From NCBI GenBank assembly GCA_027450125.1, contig DAIDKG010000566.1:1-6183 (forward strand): DNA of 6,183 nt. Direction: 5' to 3'. Every line of letters starts with the position of its first letter. The first letter of the stretch is position 1. Positions 1 through 5,873 of this stretch are shown here, one piece after another. The stretch is from Bordetella sp. Lineage in GTDB: Bacteria > Pseudomonadota > Gammaproteobacteria > Burkholderiales > Burkholderiaceae_B. Both the position numbers and the translations under genes were made by a program. The notes beneath the pieces are model-generated. The model did no database searches and was not told the DNA's origin. It saw only the letters and a program-made list of their open reading frames with translations.

Positions 1-40
1 ATGGCTGCTTTTTTGAATGGATGTTGTTCGTTGCGTTCCG
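1..40. other. Spacer downstream of hscA, no feature seen
   Basis: These 40 bases after the hscA stop contain no terminator and no recognisable ribosome site or start. By analogy with other isc operons, the ferredoxin gene fdx would follow on the minus strand outside the window. That is inference. Confidence 0.4.
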
Positions 41-1906
41 TCACGCGAGTTCGTCGAGCCTGCGGCCGGCCAGCGCCTTGCGGATGCTGCGGTCCATCCG
101 CCGCGCGGCAAAGTCCTCGGTGGCCGAGGACAAGGCCTGCACCGCGGCGCGCACCGCCTCCACATCGTCGCTAGCCGCCGCCGCATCGGCACCTTGCAGC
201 GCCGCGTCGACGCCAGCGCGCTCCTGCTCCGACAGCAGGTCCGCATCGCCGACCAGGGCCGCGCGCACCGACTCGGCCAGTTGCCGGGCCTCGACCTGCT
301 GCTCGCGCAGCATGCGGGCCCTGGCATCGCCGTCGGCCTCGCGCACGCTGTCGGACAACATGCGGGCGATTTCGTCGTCAGACAGGCCATATGAAGGCTT
401 GACGGTCACGGCGGCCTCGACACCCGTGCTCTGCTCGCGCGCCGTCACGCTCAGCAGGCCGTCGGCATCCACCTGGAAAGTCACGCGGATGCGGGCCGCG
501 CCCGCCACCATGGGCGGAATGCCGCGCAGCTCGAAGCGCGCCAGCGAACGGCAGTCGGACACCAGCTCGCGCTCGCCTTGCACCACGTGCACGCTCATCG
601 CTGTCTGGCCGTCCTTGAAAGTGGTGAATTCCTGGGCCCGGGCCACGGGAATGGTGCTGTTGCGCGGGATCACGCGCTCGACCAGGCCGCCCATGGTTTC
701 CAGGCCCAGCGACAACGGGATCACGTCCAGCAGCAGCCAGTCTTCGCCCGGCGTACGGTTGCCGGCCAGCAGATTGGCCTGCAACGCGGCTCCCAGTGCC
801 ACGACCTCGTCGGGGTTCAAGTCTACCAGCGGCTCGGTGCCGAACAAGGCGCCCACGGCGCGGCGGATTACCGGCATGCGGGTCGAGCCGCCCACCATGA
901 CCACGCCCCGCACCTCGGATGGCGTCAGCTTGGCGTCGCGCAGCGCGTTGCGCGCGCTGTCCAGCGTACGATCGACCAGCGGCTGCACCCACGCCTCGAA
1001 CTCGGCGCGGGCAATATCGCGTGCCAGCGCGCGGCCATCGGCCAGCACCAGGGCGTAGCGTTCTGTCTGCTTGTCGCTCAGCGCCTCGCGCACCGCGCGC
1101 GCGGTCACCATCAATGCGCGCCGGTCTCCCGGCGTGAGATCGTGCCCCACCGGCAGGTCGGCCAGCACGCGCTCGACGATCACGGCGTCGAAATCATCGC
1201 CGCCCAGCGCGGTATCGCCTCCGGTGGCAATCACTTCGAACACCCCGCGAGACAAACGCAGGATCGATATGTCGAACGTGCCTCCACCCAGGTCATATAC
1301 CGCGTAGACGCCCTCGGCTGCGTTGTCCAGGCCATAGGCGATCGCCGCCGCGGTAGGCTCGTTGAGCAGGCGCAGTACGTTCAGCCCTGCCAGCCGGGCC
1401 GCATCGCGGGTGGCCTGGCGCTGCGCATCGTCGAAATAGGCCGGCACGGTGATTACCGCGCCCACCAGATCGTCGCCCAGCACATCCTCGGCGCGCTGGC
1501 GCAGCACGGCCAGGATCTGCGCCGACACCTGCACCGGACTCAAATCGCCCTGCACCGTGCGCAGGCGCACCATGCCCGGCGCGTCGATGAACTCATAGGG
1601 CGCGCCGCTGGACTGCGCCTCGGCCAGCGTGCGGCCCATGAAGCGCTTTACCGATACGATGGTGTTGCGTGAATCGGCGGTCTGCTGCGCTTGGGCTTCG
1701 TAGCCCGTGGCTGCGCGGCCATCGGGCAGGTATTGCACGATCGAAGGCAGCAGCGCCCGCCCCTGGGCATCGGGAAGCGCCTCGGCCACGCTGCTGCGCA
1801 CCGCGGCGACCAGGGAGTTGGTCGTGCCCAGGTCGATGCCGACCGCCAGCCGGCGCTGGTGCGGCGCGGGCGATTCACCGGGTTCGGATATCTGCAATAA
1901 AGCCAT
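41..1906 (-). CDS. hscA: HscA, Hsp70-type chaperone for Fe-S cluster transfer
   Basis: Specialised DnaK-family ATPase of the cytosol that binds the LPPVK motif of IscU and, with its J-protein HscB, promotes release of the assembled cluster to acceptor proteins. The 621-residue product (E. coli HscA is 616) shows the Hsp70 nucleotide-binding domain: phosphate-1 motif IDLGTTN (24-30), phosphate-2 motif DLGGGTFD (205-212), adenosine motif VGGSTRMP (338-345) and [11 protein letters not shown] (364-374). The interdomain linker [11 protein letters not shown] (394-404) follows, then the substrate-binding beta domain and an Ala/Arg-rich helical lid to the end. The ATG at 1904-1906 was chosen because the family begins shortly before the first ATPase strand. 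The frame is open upstream to 2140, but that part overlaps hscB and has no Hsp70 similarity. The ribosome site is weak (GGAA 12 nt upstream), and the gap to hscB is 43 nt. The neighbours (iscU, iscA, hscB) separate it from the general chaperone DnaK. Identification is firm. Confidence 0.96.
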   Translation of the reverse strand: MALLQISEPGESPAPHQRRLAVGIDLGTTNSLVAAVRSSVAEALPDAQGRALLPSIVQYLPDGRAATGYEAQAQQTADSRNTIVSVKRFMGRTLAEAQSSGAPYEFIDAPGMVRLRTVQGDLSPVQVSAQILAVLRQRAEDVLGDDLVGAVITVPAYFDDAQRQATRDAARLAGLNVLRLLNEPTAAAIAYGLDNAAEGVYAVYDLGGGTFDISILRLSRGVFEVIATGGDTALGGDDFDAVIVERVLADLPVGHDLTPGDRRALMVTARAVREALSDKQTERYALVLADGRALARDIARAEFEAWVQPLVDRTLDSARNALRDAKLTPSEVRGVVMVGGSTRMPVIRRAVGALFGTEPLVDLNPDEVVALGAALQANLLAGNRTPGEDWLLLDVIPLSLGLETMGGLVERVIPRNSTIPVARAQEFTTFKDGQTAMSVHVVQGERELVSDCRSLARFELRGIPPMVAGAARIRVTFQVDADGLLSVTAREQSTGVEAAVTVKPSYGLSDDEIARMLSDSVREADGDARARMLREQQVEARQLAESVRAALVGDADLLSEQERAGVDAALQGADAAAASDDVEAVRAAVQALSSATEDFAARRMDRSIRKALAGRRLDELA

Positions 1907-1949
1907 GTTTTTTCTATATTCCAGGCGCAAACCGCCATTCGGGCCTGCG

Positions 1950-2459
1950 CTAAACCGGCCGCAGCGCAGCCAGCTCTTGTTCGATCTTGTCGATGAACAG
2001 CCACTCGCGCACGCGCGCCGCTGCGGCCGCGTAATCACGCCGGCCATCGAGCAACTCGCATACCTGCTTGCGCATGGCGTCCTGTGCCGCATCGAGCTCG
2101 GCCCGCAACGCCGACGCGATTGCGGCATCGCGGCGCGCATCGTCCAGCATCTCGCGCCATTGCATCTGCTGCATCAGAAAGCCTGGCGCCATGGCCGTAT
2201 TGCTTTCGGTCTGCAGATCCACGCCAGCCTGTTCGCACAGATAGCGCGCGCGCAGGAGCGGGTTTCGCAACAGGCGATAAGCCTCGTTGGCCCGAGCCGC
2301 CCATTGCATGGCCACGCGGCGTTCAACCGCGCTTGCCGTGGCATAGCGGTCGGGATGGACCTGGGCAGCCACCTCGCGCCAGGCGCGCTCCAGGGCTTCT
2401 TCGTCCAGGCCAAATCGCGCCGGCAGCCCGAACAGGCTGAAGTAATCGTCTACCGCCAC
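1950..2459 (-). CDS. hscB: HscB, J-domain co-chaperone for IscU/HscA
   Basis: Cytosolic J-protein that binds IscU, brings it to HscA and stimulates HscA ATP hydrolysis. The 169-residue product (E. coli about 171) opens with [13 protein letters not shown], the typical HscB N-terminus. The J-domain motif HPD is at 35-37, followed by a helix with [17 protein letters not shown]. The C-terminal half is the helical IscU-binding domain, including [15 protein letters not shown] (about 94-108). The start is a GTG at 2457-2459, seven nucleotides after the iscA stop; the AGGG overlapping that stop is the likely ribosome site. The tight spacing suggests translational coupling to iscA. The usual order iscA-hscB-hscA is kept. 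Identification is firm; the exact start is well supported because no in-frame ATG lies closer to the conserved DYF segment. Confidence 0.95.
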   Translation of the reverse strand: MAVDDYFSLFGLPARFGLDEEALERAWREVAAQVHPDRYATASAVERRVAMQWAARANEAYRLLRNPLLRARYLCEQAGVDLQTESNTAMAPGFLMQQMQWREMLDDARRDAAIASALRAELDAAQDAMRKQVCELLDGRRDYAAAAARVREWLFIDKIEQELAALRPV

Positions 2460-2466
2460 GGCTGCC

Positions 2467-2790
2467 CTACACCGTGAACGACTCGCCGCAGCCGCAGGTC
2501 GCTTTCTCGTTGGGATTGCTGAACTTGAAACCTTCGTTCAAGCCTTCGCGCGCGTAGTCCAGTTCGGTTCCGTCGATGTACGGCAGGCTCTTGGCGTCCA
2601 CGAATACTTTGACGCCGAAGTTTTCGAACACCAGATCGTCCGCATCGGGCTCGTCGACGTATTCCAGCTTGTAGGCCATGCCGGAGCAGCCGGTGGTGCG
2701 CACACCCAGGCGCAGGCCCACACCCTTGCCACGCTTGGCCAGATAGCGGCTCACGTGGTTGGCCGCCTGTTGAGTCAGGGTGATGGACAT
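2467..2790 (-). CDS. iscA: IscA, A-type Fe-S cluster carrier
   Basis: Small A-type carrier that binds iron or a [2Fe-2S]/[4Fe-4S] cluster and passes it to target apoproteins, especially [4Fe-4S] enzymes. The product is 107 residues, the same length as E. coli IscA. All three conserved ligands are present: Cys35 in [10 protein letters not shown], and Cys99 and Cys101 in the C-terminal CGCGESF. The ATG at 2788-2790 was chosen because [10 protein letters not shown] matches the family N-terminus. An upstream in-frame start at 2832 would add 14 residues that lie inside iscU. The gene begins one nucleotide after the iscU stop codon and has no good ribosome site of its own, so its translation is probably coupled to iscU. 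ErpA is the closest alternative paralogue, but position in the isc operon favours IscA. Confidence 0.95.
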   Translation of the reverse strand: MSITLTQQAANHVSRYLAKRGKGVGLRLGVRTTGCSGMAYKLEYVDEPDADDLVFENFGVKVFVDAKSLPYIDGTELDYAREGLNEGFKFSNPNEKATCGCGESFTV

Positions 2791-2791
2791 G

Positions 2792-3205
2792 TCATTGTGC
2801 CGCGACGGCGTCGGCCTCGACGGTTTCGCCATGCTTGGCGCGATAGTCGTTGACGGCTGCCTTGATGGCGTCCTCTGCCAGGATGGAGCAGTGGATCTTC
2901 ACCGGCGGCAGGGCCAGTTCCTCGGCTATCTGCGTATTGCGGATGGCCATGGCCTGATCCAGCGTCTTGCCCTTGACCCATTCGGTGACCAGCGAGCTCG
3001 ATGCGATGGCCGAACCGCAGCCATAGGTCTTGAAACGCGCGTCTTCGATGAGGCCGTCGGCGCCCACCTTGATCTGCAGCTTCATGACGTCGCCGCAGGC
3101 CGGCGCGCCAACCATGCCGGTGCCGATCGATTCGTCGCCCTTGTCAAAGGAGCCGACGTTGCGGGGATTTTCGTAGTGATCCAGAACTTTTTCGCTGTAA
3201 GCCAT
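2792..3205 (-). CDS. iscU: IscU, Fe-S cluster assembly scaffold
   Basis: Scaffold on which the [2Fe-2S] cluster is built from sulfur delivered by IscS, and from which it is handed on with HscA/HscB help. The 137-residue product has all cluster ligands: Cys37 and Asp39 in GAPACGD, Cys63 in [12 protein letters not shown], and His105-Cys106 in KIHCS. LPPVK (99-103) is the HscA recognition motif. It is about nine residues longer than E. coli IscU because of an acidic/Ala-rich tail (about 126-137), which is a common kind of variation. The ATG at 3203-3205 has a strong ribosome site, AGGAG at 3213-3217, with a 7-nt spacer. It is the best ribosome site in the operon, fitting a scaffold needed in quantity. 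A 99-bp spacer with strong secondary structure separates it from iscS. Confidence 0.97.
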   Translation of the reverse strand: MAYSEKVLDHYENPRNVGSFDKGDESIGTGMVGAPACGDVMKLQIKVGADGLIEDARFKTYGCGSAIASSSLVTEWVKGKTLDQAMAIRNTQIAEELALPPVKIHCSILAEDAIKAAVNDYRAKHGETVEADAVAAQ

Positions 3206-3212
3206 TTTGACT

Positions 3213-3217
3213 CTCCT
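3213..3217 (-). promoter_or_regulatory. Strong ribosome binding site of iscU
   Basis: AGGAG followed by a 7-nt spacer to the iscU ATG. It is notably stronger than the sites of iscA and hscA, and it lies just downstream of the C/G hairpin of the iscS-iscU spacer. The mRNA reads GGGGG, then AATGAAAAATCAGC, then AGGAG, so the site is about 14 nt clear of the stem. Confidence 0.75.
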
Positions 3218-3231
3218 GCTGATTTTTCATT

Positions 3232-3260
3232 CCCCCGCCCGAGGGCGGGGGTTAGGGGGT
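3232..3260 (-). repeat. C/G hairpin with TTAGGGGGT tail, REP-like intergenic element
   Basis: The plus strand shows CCCCCGCCC at 3232-3240 and its exact complement GGGCGGGGG at 3243-3251 around the dinucleotide GA, then TTAGGGGGT. In the isc transcript this is a 9-bp all-GC stem between iscS and iscU. No T-run follows on the minus strand (AATGAAAAATC comes next), so it is not an intrinsic terminator. The shape, a GC palindrome followed by a TTAGGG-rich tail, resembles short dispersed intergenic repeats familiar from beta- and gammaproteobacterial genomes. Membership in such a family is inference, because only one copy is in the window. A likely role is protecting one mRNA segment from 3' exonucleases or uncoupling iscS from iscU levels. 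Confidence 0.5.
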
Positions 3261-3290
3261 AGGCTGTCAACCTTCCCTGTAGGACGGAGT

Positions 3291-3309
3291 ATTGACGCGC
3301 AGCGTCAAT
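3291..3309 (-). repeat. Perfect 8-3-8 palindrome overlapping the iscS stop codon
   Basis: ATTGACGC (3291-3298) and GCGTCAAT (3302-3309) are exact inverted repeats around GCA. The iscS TGA stop (3305-3307) lies inside one arm, so in mRNA an 8-bp hairpin with a 3-nt loop forms across the end of iscS. No T-run follows it. Function is unknown: it could be an mRNA 3'-end structure or a protein site. Confidence 0.55.
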
Positions 3310-4516
3310 GCGCAGCCCACTGGACGCTGTTCAAGTCGATGCCGTCCTTGGCCATTTCCCACAACGGCGACATGTCCCGCAGCTTGCCCACCCGGCTCTT
3401 GATCAGGTCGACGGCAAAATCGATTTCCTGCTCGGTGGTGAACCGGCCGATGGTGAAACGGATGGAACTGTGCGCCAGCTCGTCGTTGCGGCCCAGGGCA
3501 CGCAGCACGTAGGACGGTTCCAGACTGGCCGAGGTGCAGGCCGAGCCGCTGGAAACGGCCAGCTCCTTGATTGCCATGATCAGGGACTCGCCTTCGACAT
3601 AGTTGAAACTGACGTTCAGATTGTGCGGCACGCGGTGTTCCATGCTGCCGTTGATGTAGGTTTCCTCGATTTGCGCCAGGCCTTTGTAGAGGCGGTCGCG
3701 CAGCATGCGCACGCGCTCGTTCTCGGTGCCCATCTCCTCGCGCGCCAGGCGAAAGGCCTCACCCATGCCGACGATCTGGTGCGTGGCCAGCGTGCCCGAA
3801 CGAAAGCCGCGTTCGTGCCCGCCCCCATGCATTTGCGCCTCGATGCGCACGCGGGGCTTGCGGCGCACATACAGCGCGCCGATGCCCTTGGGACCGTAAG
3901 TCTTGTGGGCCGAGAACGACATCAGGTCGACCTTGAGCTTTTGCAGGTCGATCACCACCTTGCCGGTGGCCTGGGCCGCGTCGACATGGAAAATGATGCC
4001 CTTCTCGCGACAGATCTCGCCCAGGGCCTCGACGTCCTGGACCACGCCGATTTCATTGTTGACCATCATGACCGAGACCAGGATGGTGTCCGGACGCAGC
4101 GCCGCCTTGAACGCGGCCAGATCGATCAGGCCATCTTCCTGCACATCGAGATAGGTGACTTCGAACCCCTGGCGCTCAAGTTCGCGGCAGGTATCCAACA
4201 CCGCCTTGTGCTCGGTCTTGACCGTGATGACATGCTTGCCGCGCTCGGCGTAAAAATTGGCGGCACCCTTGATGGCCAGGTTGTCGGACTCGGTTGCGCC
4301 GGAAGTCCAGACGATCTCGCGCGGATCGGCATTGACCAGCTTGGCGACTTCGGCTCGGGCGTTTTCCACCGCCTCCTCGGCCTCCCAGCCGAAGGCGTGG
4401 CTGCGGGAGGCAGGGTTGCCAAAGTGCTCGTACAGCCAGGGGATCATCTTGTCGACCACGCGCGGGTCGACCGGCGTCGTGGCCGAGTTATCCAGATAGA
4501 TAGGAAGATTGCTCAT
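3305..4516 (-). CDS. iscS: IscS, cysteine desulfurase
   Basis: PLP-dependent class V aminotransferase-fold enzyme that converts L-cysteine to L-alanine and a protein persulfide. The persulfide supplies sulfur to IscU and to tRNA thiolation and cofactor pathways. The 403-residue product (E. coli 404) begins with [16 protein letters not shown]. It shows His103 in KTEHKA, which stacks on PLP, the cofactor-binding segment [10 protein letters not shown] (177-186), and the PLP Schiff-base lysine Lys205 in [10 protein letters not shown]. The flexible-loop catalytic Cys327 is in SGSACTSAS. The C-terminus [10 protein letters not shown] matches the IscU-contact tail of IscS rather than NifS or SufS. 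The ATG at 4514-4516 is preceded by AGGAG (4528-4532) at an 11-nt spacing. The gap to iscR is only 21 nt, so both genes share one transcript. Confidence 0.98.
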   Translation of the reverse strand: MSNLPIYLDNSATTPVDPRVVDKMIPWLYEHFGNPASRSHAFGWEAEEAVENARAEVAKLVNADPREIVWTSGATESDNLAIKGAANFYAERGKHVITVKTEHKAVLDTCRELERQGFEVTYLDVQEDGLIDLAAFKAALRPDTILVSVMMVNNEIGVVQDVEALGEICREKGIIFHVDAAQATGKVVIDLQKLKVDLMSFSAHKTYGPKGIGALYVRRKPRVRIEAQMHGGGHERGFRSGTLATHQIVGMGEAFRLAREEMGTENERVRMLRDRLYKGLAQIEETYINGSMEHRVPHNLNVSFNYVEGESLIMAIKELAVSSGSACTSASLEPSYVLRALGRNDELAHSSIRFTIGRFTTEQEIDFAVDLIKSRVGKLRDMSPLWEMAKDGIDLNSVQWAAH

Positions 4517-4537
4517 GATGCGAGTGGCTCCTGTAGC

Positions 4538-5077
4538 TTATAGGGCGGCATTGGTCTCGAGCGCCGGCGACTCGGCGCTTGCCGCGCCGGCGGGACGAAG
4601 CACGGGCATCGCCGCCCCCTGGGCCTGGGCTGCACGCTGGAGCTGGCGCATGCGCTGCTGGTCGACCAGGTCCTGCAGGGAAACCGAATCCAGGTAGTCG
4701 ACCATCTTTTGATTGAGCGTGGTCCAGAGCTCGTGGGTCATGCACTTGCCATTGAGCCCGTTCATGCCGTCCAGCCCGCTGGTGCAGTCGTGCTTGCCGC
4801 CGCAGCTGGTGGCGTCCAGCGGTTCGTCGACGGCAAAGATGATATCGGCCACGGTGATATTGCGCGCCAGGCGGGCAAGGGAATATCCGCCTCCGGGGCC
4901 ACGCACGCTGTCGACCAGCTCATGGCGCCGCAGCTTGCCGAAGAGCTGCTCGAGATAAGACAGGGAAATGTTCTGGCGCTGGCTTATCGCTGCCAGGGTG
5001 ACCGGACCGCTATGTTGCCGCATCGCGAGATCGATCATGGCCGTCACGGCGAAACGCCCTTTGGTTGTAAGACGCAT
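4538..5077 (-). CDS. iscR: IscR, Fe-S cluster-sensing Rrf2-family regulator
   Basis: Dimeric Rrf2-family DNA-binding protein. With its [2Fe-2S] cluster it represses the isc promoter through type-1 sites; the apo form can act at other sites. The 179-residue product starts MRLTTKGRFAVTAMIDLA. It has a winged helix-turn-helix with recognition region SLSYLEQLFGKLRR (38-51) and wing SVRGPGGGYSL (57-67). The cluster ligands are present: Cys92, Cys98, Cys112 and His115 (E. coli: Cys92, Cys98, Cys104, His107). The Cys98-Cys112 interval is eight residues longer than in E. coli and contains a repeated GLDG/GLNG unit. A low-complexity Ala/Pro tail also makes it longer (E. coli 162). The ATG at 5075-5077 was chosen because of its conserved N-terminus and a GAGGA ribosome site. 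It is the first gene of the operon and probably autoregulated through the sites at 5092-5146. Confidence 0.96.
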   Translation of the reverse strand: MRLTTKGRFAVTAMIDLAMRQHSGPVTLAAISQRQNISLSYLEQLFGKLRRHELVDSVRGPGGGYSLARLARNITVADIIFAVDEPLDATSCGGKHDCTSGLDGMNGLNGKCMTHELWTTLNQKMVDYLDSVSLQDLVDQQRMRQLQRAAQAQGAAMPVLRPAGAASAESPALETNAAL

Positions 5078-5085
5078 GATGAGTT

Positions 5086-5090
5086 TCCTC
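5086..5090 (-). promoter_or_regulatory. Ribosome binding site that fixes the iscR start
   Basis: GAGGA lies 8 nt before the ATG at 5075-5077. The alternative in-frame TTG at 5090-5092 overlaps this GAGGA and would add five residues not found in IscR proteins, so the ATG is preferred. Confidence 0.75.
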
Positions 5091-5091
5091 A

Positions 5092-5116
5092 ATACCTGAG
5101 TAATTGCATCAAGTTT
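5092..5116 (-). promoter_or_regulatory. Promoter-proximal IscR type-1-like operator
   Basis: On the minus strand this 25-bp segment runs AAACTTGATG, then CAATT, then ACTCAGGTAT. Compared with the E. coli type-1 consensus as I recall it (ATASYYGACTR-WWWY-AGTCRRSTAT), I count 20 of 25 matching positions, including the whole CRRSTAT end. It overlaps the proposed iscR -10 element and start point, where holo-IscR would block polymerase. Identity rests on motif match and position upstream of iscR. Confidence 0.7.
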
Positions 5117-5140
5117 ACCAAATTCCCGAGTAAATCACTA
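5112..5140 (-). promoter_or_regulatory. Predicted sigma70 promoter of the isc operon
   Basis: The -10 element TAAACT (5112-5117) is preceded by TGG, giving an extended -10. The -35 element TAGTGA (5135-5140, weak, 3 of 6) lies 17 bp upstream. The start point would be near 5105, leaving a leader of about 28 nt before iscR. Both IscR-like sites cover it: the proximal one over the -10 and start, the distal one over the -35 and spacer. This is the arrangement expected for repression. Confidence 0.5.
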
Positions 5141-5146
5141 GACCAA
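5122..5146 (-). promoter_or_regulatory. Distal IscR type-1-like operator
   Basis: On the minus strand this 25-bp segment runs TTGGTCTAGT, then GATTT, then ACTCGGGAAT. I count 19 of 25 matches to the recalled type-1 consensus. TTACTCGGGAAT closely parallels TTACTCAGGTAT in the proximal site. The two sites are 30 bp apart centre to centre, about three helical turns, so dimers would sit on the same DNA face, as with the paired sites of the E. coli iscR promoter. Confidence 0.65.
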
Positions 5147-5185
5147 TCCGCACATGCCATAGGGTTAATCGATTTTGCCGGCAGA

Positions 5186-5212
5186 ATCATAGAAATTGAG
5201 AACAATTCTCAA
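5186..5212 (-). promoter_or_regulatory. Possible second, upstream isc promoter
   Basis: TTGAGA (5207-5212, 5 of 6 to the -35 consensus) and TATGAT (5186-5191, 5 of 6 to the -10 consensus) are separated by 15 bp, shorter than the optimal 17. A start near 5179 would give a leader of about 100 nt reading through the IscR sites into iscR. The Fur-like palindrome covers the -35 and spacer. The short spacer makes this tentative. Confidence 0.3.
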
Positions 5213-5213
5213 T
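5195..5213. promoter_or_regulatory. Fur-box-like palindrome upstream of iscR
   Basis: ATTGAGAACAATTCTCAAT is a perfect inverted repeat with 8-bp arms and a 3-nt centre. Its 15-bp core TGAGAACAATTCTCA agrees with the Fur 7-1-7 model TGATAATnATTATCA at 11 of 14 specified positions. It lies about 90-108 bp upstream of the proposed iscR start point, so it is too far away to block that promoter directly. It does sit on the possible upstream promoter. Binding by Fur is inference; another dimeric regulator is possible. Confidence 0.45.
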
Positions 5214-5227
5214 ATCGATATATTGAG
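5208..5227. repeat. Second inverted repeat sharing an arm with the Fur-like site
   Basis: CTCAATAT (5208-5215) and ATATTGAG (5220-5227) are exact inverted repeats around CGAT. The left arm is also the right arm of the palindrome at 5195-5213. This gives three half-sites, ATTGAG, CTCAAT and ATTGAG, in alternating orientation. Confidence 0.5.
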
Positions 5228-5235
5228 CAGCCAAC

Positions 5236-5262
5236 AAAAAACCGCGCCAAGGCGCGGTTTTT
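5236..5262 (-). terminator. Intrinsic terminator after the phosphatase gene, bidirectional in form
   Basis: CCGCGCC (5242-5248) pairs with GGCGCGG (5251-5257), and the flanking A-run (5236-5241) and T-run (5258-5262) extend the stem. Read on the minus strand it is a GC stem followed by six T residues, 15 nt past the phosphatase stop codon. It isolates the isc operon from upstream transcription. The symmetric A/T flanks mean it could also work on the plus strand. Confidence 0.88.
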
Positions 5263-5277
5263 ACGGAGTGGGCAGGC

Positions 5278-5766
5278 TCAAGCAGCCTGGTATTGGGTCG
5301 CGCGCTTGCGCACCAGCTCCAGCACGCCCTGGCAGGCATCTTCGAGGTAATCCAGCACCTTGCCAAAGCCTTCGGGCCCGCCGTAGTACGGATCCGGCAC
5401 GGTAGCCTCCTCGAACTCGTTGGCAAAGCGCATCAGCAACATCAGCTTGTGCTGATAGGCCTTGGGGCATTGCTGCTGCAGGGCCGAGAGATTGTCCCAG
5501 TCCATGGCCAGGATGAGATCGAACGTGCGGAAGTCGTCCGCCGTAACCTGGCGCGCTTCGCAGTGCGTAATGTCGTAGCCGCGCTTGCGAGCTGCGGCCA
5601 GAGCGCGGGCATCAGGCGCCTCGCCGATGTGATACGAATGCGTGCCGGCGGAGTCGATGTCGACGACATCGCTCAGCCCGGCGTCATTCACCAGGTGGCG
5701 GAACACACCCTCTGCGCTCGGCGAGCGGCAGATGTTGCCCATGCAGACGAAAAGAACTTTGGTCAT
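5278..5766 (-). CDS. Low-molecular-weight protein tyrosine phosphatase
   Basis: Cytosolic phosphatase of the LMW-PTP family, which removes phosphate from phosphotyrosine through a cysteinyl-phosphate intermediate. The 162-residue product starts MTKVLFVCMGNICRSPSAEG. The P-loop CX5R has the nucleophile Cys8 and phosphate-binding Arg14, followed by Ser15. The general acid Asp125 and the tyrosines are in VPDPYYGG (123-130). Length is normal for the family. The ATG at 5764-5766 is set by the P-loop position. A TTG-started frame open to 5826 would add 20 unrelated residues. No clear Shine-Dalgarno sequence precedes the ATG. Members with DPYY are either housekeeping LMW-PTPs or capsule-linked Wzb/Etp types. 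No polysaccharide or BY-kinase gene is nearby, so the physiological substrate cannot be named. The gene appears to be its own transcription unit, ended by the terminator at 5236-5262. Confidence 0.93.
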   Translation of the reverse strand: MTKVLFVCMGNICRSPSAEGVFRHLVNDAGLSDVVDIDSAGTHSYHIGEAPDARALAAARKRGYDITHCEARQVTADDFRTFDLILAMDWDNLSALQQQCPKAYQHKLMLLMRFANEFEEATVPDPYYGGPEGFGKVLDYLEDACQGVLELVRKRATQYQAA

Positions 5767-5845
5767 GATAGGTGAAAGTGTGAGGGAAAACCCGAAATAA
5801 GGCAAGCTTTTTTTGCGGCCGCACAAGAAAGCCGGGTTTCTCTTT

Positions 5846-5873
5846 TTTAAATAAAAATATTGATTAATATCAA
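5846..5873 (-). promoter_or_regulatory. Candidate promoter of the phosphatase gene
   Basis: TTGATA (5868-5873, 5 of 6) and TTTAAA (5846-5851, 4 of 6) are 16 bp apart in the only strongly AT-rich stretch of the window. A start near 5839 would leave a leader of about 72 nt. AT-rich DNA gives chance matches, so the exact elements are uncertain. Confidence 0.35.

Noticed and set aside
21..1672. Long plus-strand open frames opposite hscA (345 and 364 codons)
   Set aside because: They overlap each other and hscA, are rich in Ser/Ala/Arg or His/Gln, and have no recognisable motif or ribosome site. They are antisense artefacts of high GC.
1907..2140. N-terminal extension of hscA by 78 residues
   Set aside because: The frame is open, but the extension overlaps the hscB coding sequence, is Arg/Ser/Cys-rich and has no Hsp70 similarity.
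3265..3270. TTGACA on the minus strand as an internal promoter for iscU
   Set aside because: It is a perfect -35 hexamer, but at 16-18 bp spacing the sequence is the C/G-rich hairpin with no -10 element.
3308..4543. A 411-codon open frame on the plus strand opposite iscS
   Set aside because: It mirrors iscS almost end to end, has a His/Asp/Gln-rich composition typical of the complement of GC-rich coding DNA, and shows no domain. It is a shadow of iscS.
41..5077. A novel system hidden in the operon
   Set aside because: All six genes are intact, standard isc components in the usual order with canonical active-site residues. The unusual signals are regulatory, not a new gene set.
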